Below, in pieces: positions 61,896 through 64,000 of a stretch of 64,000 nucleotides of DNA; position 1 is the first letter of the stretch, and each line of letters begins with the position of its first letter. The stretch is from Paulinella micropora. Taxonomy: Eukaryota; Cercozoa; Imbricatea; Euglyphida. Under the pieces are notes generated by a model that was not told the origin of the DNA, did no database searches, and worked only from the letters and a program-made list of their open reading frames with translations. Both the position numbers and the translations under genes were made by a program. The stretch covers positions 299,844 to 363,843 of the forward strand of contig BJOX01000045.1 of assembly GCA_009731375.1 (NCBI GenBank), in the 5' to 3' direction.

Positions 61896-61966
61896 GATAC
61901 ATGATACATGATGCATGATACATGATACATGATACATGATATGTGATACATGATACATGATACATT
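61893..61966. repeat. GATACAT heptamer array
   Basis: About ten 7-bp units ATGATAC with single variants. This period is not seen elsewhere in the window. Confidence 0.93.
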
Positions 61967-61972
61967 CAACAA

Positions 61973-62047
<75 letters not shown>

Positions 62048-62086
62048 GGTAACTTCAACAACTATGGGCAACCTCGGTATATCATG

Positions 62087-62152
<66 letters not shown>

Positions 62153-62266
62153 TAATAATAATAATTTTACCATTCACAGCAGGAAGGTGTAAGCAGCAGT
62201 TTGTATACGCCTTATCTATCTCTCCTTTCCACACCACAGCGACTTTCCTAGATAGATAGATAGATG

Positions 62267-62310
<44 letters not shown>
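61967..62310. repeat. TATC, tag, TAA, spacer and GATA
   Basis: TATC (61975-62045), tag GGTAACTTCAACAACTATGG (62048), TAA (62087-62166), about 85 bp of unique sequence (62167-62250), then GATA. The tag's inverse copy is at about 63118-63148. Confidence 0.88.
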
Positions 62311-62314
<4 letters not shown>

Positions 62315-62380
62315 TGTTTAATATGATAGATATGTTTAATATGGGCGTGGCATAGCTTTATAAGTCATAAGCCTCAAATA
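62311..62380 (-). mobile_element. Candidate family C 3'-end fragment (copy C2)
   Basis: On the minus strand it ends GCCACGCCCATATTAAACAT plus ATC into the TATC strand, matching the last ~50 bp of C1 with differences. The terminal GATATGTTTAATAT is duplicated. Confidence 0.6.
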
Positions 62381-62465
62381 TAGATAGATAGATAGATAGA
62401 TAGATAGATGGATAGATAGATAGATGGATAGATGGATAGATAGATAGATAGATAGACAGATAGAC

Positions 62466-62499
<34 letters not shown>
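62381..62499. repeat. GATA array
   Basis: GATA with GGATA and GACA variants. Confidence 0.95.
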
Positions 62500-62500
<1 letters not shown>

Positions 62501-62665
62501 CCGGACATTGTCCGGGCCGGCGGCGCTTTTGCGGCATTTTTGGGGTGTTATTATCGCACGGTGGCGGGTGGGGGAAAACGGCCAGGAAATCGGGTCAGTG
62601 GTGGCGTTACGACATGTTGGGATAACTTGAGTGAGATCTGGCGACTGAACACGAAGGAAATCATT
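62500..62665. other. Unique GC-rich insert in GATA array
   Basis: About 165 bp starting with the palindrome CCGGACATTGTCCGG. It has no match in the window and no coding signal. GATA lies on the left and GGTA on the right, as with the retroelement fragments. Confidence 0.55.
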
Positions 62666-62734
62666 AGGTAGAGGTAGGAAGGTAGGTAGATGGATGGATA
62701 GGGAGGTAGGTAGGTAGGTAGGTAGGTAGGTAGG

Positions 62735-62770
<36 letters not shown>

Positions 62771-62859
62771 CTATAGATAGATAGATAGATAGATAGACTA
62801 TAGATAGATAGATAGATAGATAGGTATATAGATAGGTAGATAGATAGGTAGATAGATAA

Positions 62860-62904
<45 letters not shown>

Positions 62905-62980
62905 GATAGATAGATAGATAGATAGATAGATAGGTAGATAGATAGATACAAAGAGATAGATAGATAGATAGATAGATAGC

Positions 62981-63019
<39 letters not shown>

Positions 63020-63150
63020 GTAGATAGATACAAAGAGATAGATAGATAGATAGATACAAAGAGATAGATAGATAGATAGATAGATAGAAAAACCTCTGTG
63101 ACTGTTAGCTTGTATCGTCCGAGGTTGCCATAGTTGTTGAAGTTACCTAC

Positions 63151-63230
<80 letters not shown>

Positions 63231-63277
63231 GTTGGTAGATATATAGATGGATAGGTTGGTAGGTAGGTAGATAGGTT

Positions 63278-63322
<45 letters not shown>

Positions 63323-63348
63323 GTTGGTAGGTAGGTAGGTAGGTAGGT

Positions 63349-63411
<63 letters not shown>

Positions 63412-63526
63412 TATAGATAGATAGATAGATAGGTAAATAGGTAGATAGGTAGATAGGTAGATAGGTAGATAGATAGATTGGTAGGTAGGTAGAGGTAGAT
63501 AGGTAGGTACGTAGGTAGGTAGATAA

Positions 63527-63566
<40 letters not shown>

Positions 63567-63584
63567 GTAGCTAGGTAGGTAGGT
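62666..63584. repeat. GATA/GGTA array with inverted tag
   Basis: GATA, GGTA and CAAAGAGATA units. A ~60-bp tag (63093-63150, with GAGGTTGCCATAGTTGTTGA) is the inverse of 62048-62077. Confidence 0.93.
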
Positions 63585-63621
63585 ACCGTCGTCGGGAGTG
63601 GAAGGGTAGATAGTGATAGTG

Positions 63622-63692
<71 letters not shown>

Positions 63693-63743
63693 GTTGGTAG
63701 GTAGGTACCGTCGTCGGGAATGGAAGGGTGGATAGTAATAGTG

Positions 63744-63810
<67 letters not shown>

Positions 63811-63873
63811 GTAGGTAGGTAGGTAGGTAGGTACCGTCGTCGGGAGTGGAAGGGTAGATAGTGATACGGAAGT

Positions 63874-63944
<71 letters not shown>

Positions 63945-63952
63945 CTAGATAA

Positions 63953-64000
<48 letters not shown>
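63585..64000. repeat. Composite array, tag GGTACCGTCGTCGGGAGTGG
   Basis: Three copies (about 63581, 63704, 63829) followed by AAGGGTAGATAGTGATAGTG, with GATA/GGTA spacers. GATA continues to the window end. Confidence 0.94.

Overview
This is a eukaryotic genomic window made almost entirely of short tandem repeats. I find no host protein gene, tRNA, rRNA, operon or CRISPR array. Scaffold gaps (N runs at 19520, 20858, 26123, 34089, 44185, 55241 and 58928), a LINE with a restriction-like endonuclease and a tRNA-derived SINE point to a draft nuclear assembly, most likely of an invertebrate animal. I cannot name the species. Nearly all long reading frames are microsatellites read through as repeat peptides.

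Layout: 0-3.3 kb is a TAACA/TAGCA pentamer array, a near-perfect palindrome and TAA/ATT arrays. 3.4-6.3 kb holds two foldback (MITE-like) palindromes around ATTC/TATC arrays. 6.3-23 kb is a chain of composite arrays in which a short conserved non-repetitive 'tag' alternates with stretches of GA, TG, ACATAT, AAGT, GATA, ACAT or TA repeats. 23-32 kb carries SINE copies in TAA arrays and LINE fragments in TATC arrays, including the only recognisable coding sequence (26940-27782, C-terminal endonuclease domain). 32.7-33.9 kb is an AAGGT minisatellite. 34-51.6 kb has further tag arrays broken up by more 5'-truncated retroelements. 41.1-42.1 kb is the longest stretch poor in microsatellites and holds a hairpin and a ~100-bp tandem repeat. 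52-64 kb repeats the pattern, with five SINE copies between 55.8 and 60.4 kb.

Main biological signal: two families of 5'-truncated retroelement fragments, A (RLE-type LINE) and B (no conserved ORF), plus a probable third, C, all sit with their sense strand on the TATC strand of the tetranucleotide arrays (two A fragments abut the related TACC form) and end in or near CATC. The tRNA-derived SINE sits only in TAA/TTA arrays, always with its sense strand on the TTA strand. The window therefore looks like a microsatellite landscape colonised by retroelements specific for repeat type and strand. A second signal is that the same tag sequence can appear in different microsatellite backgrounds, so tags and microsatellites evolve partly independently.
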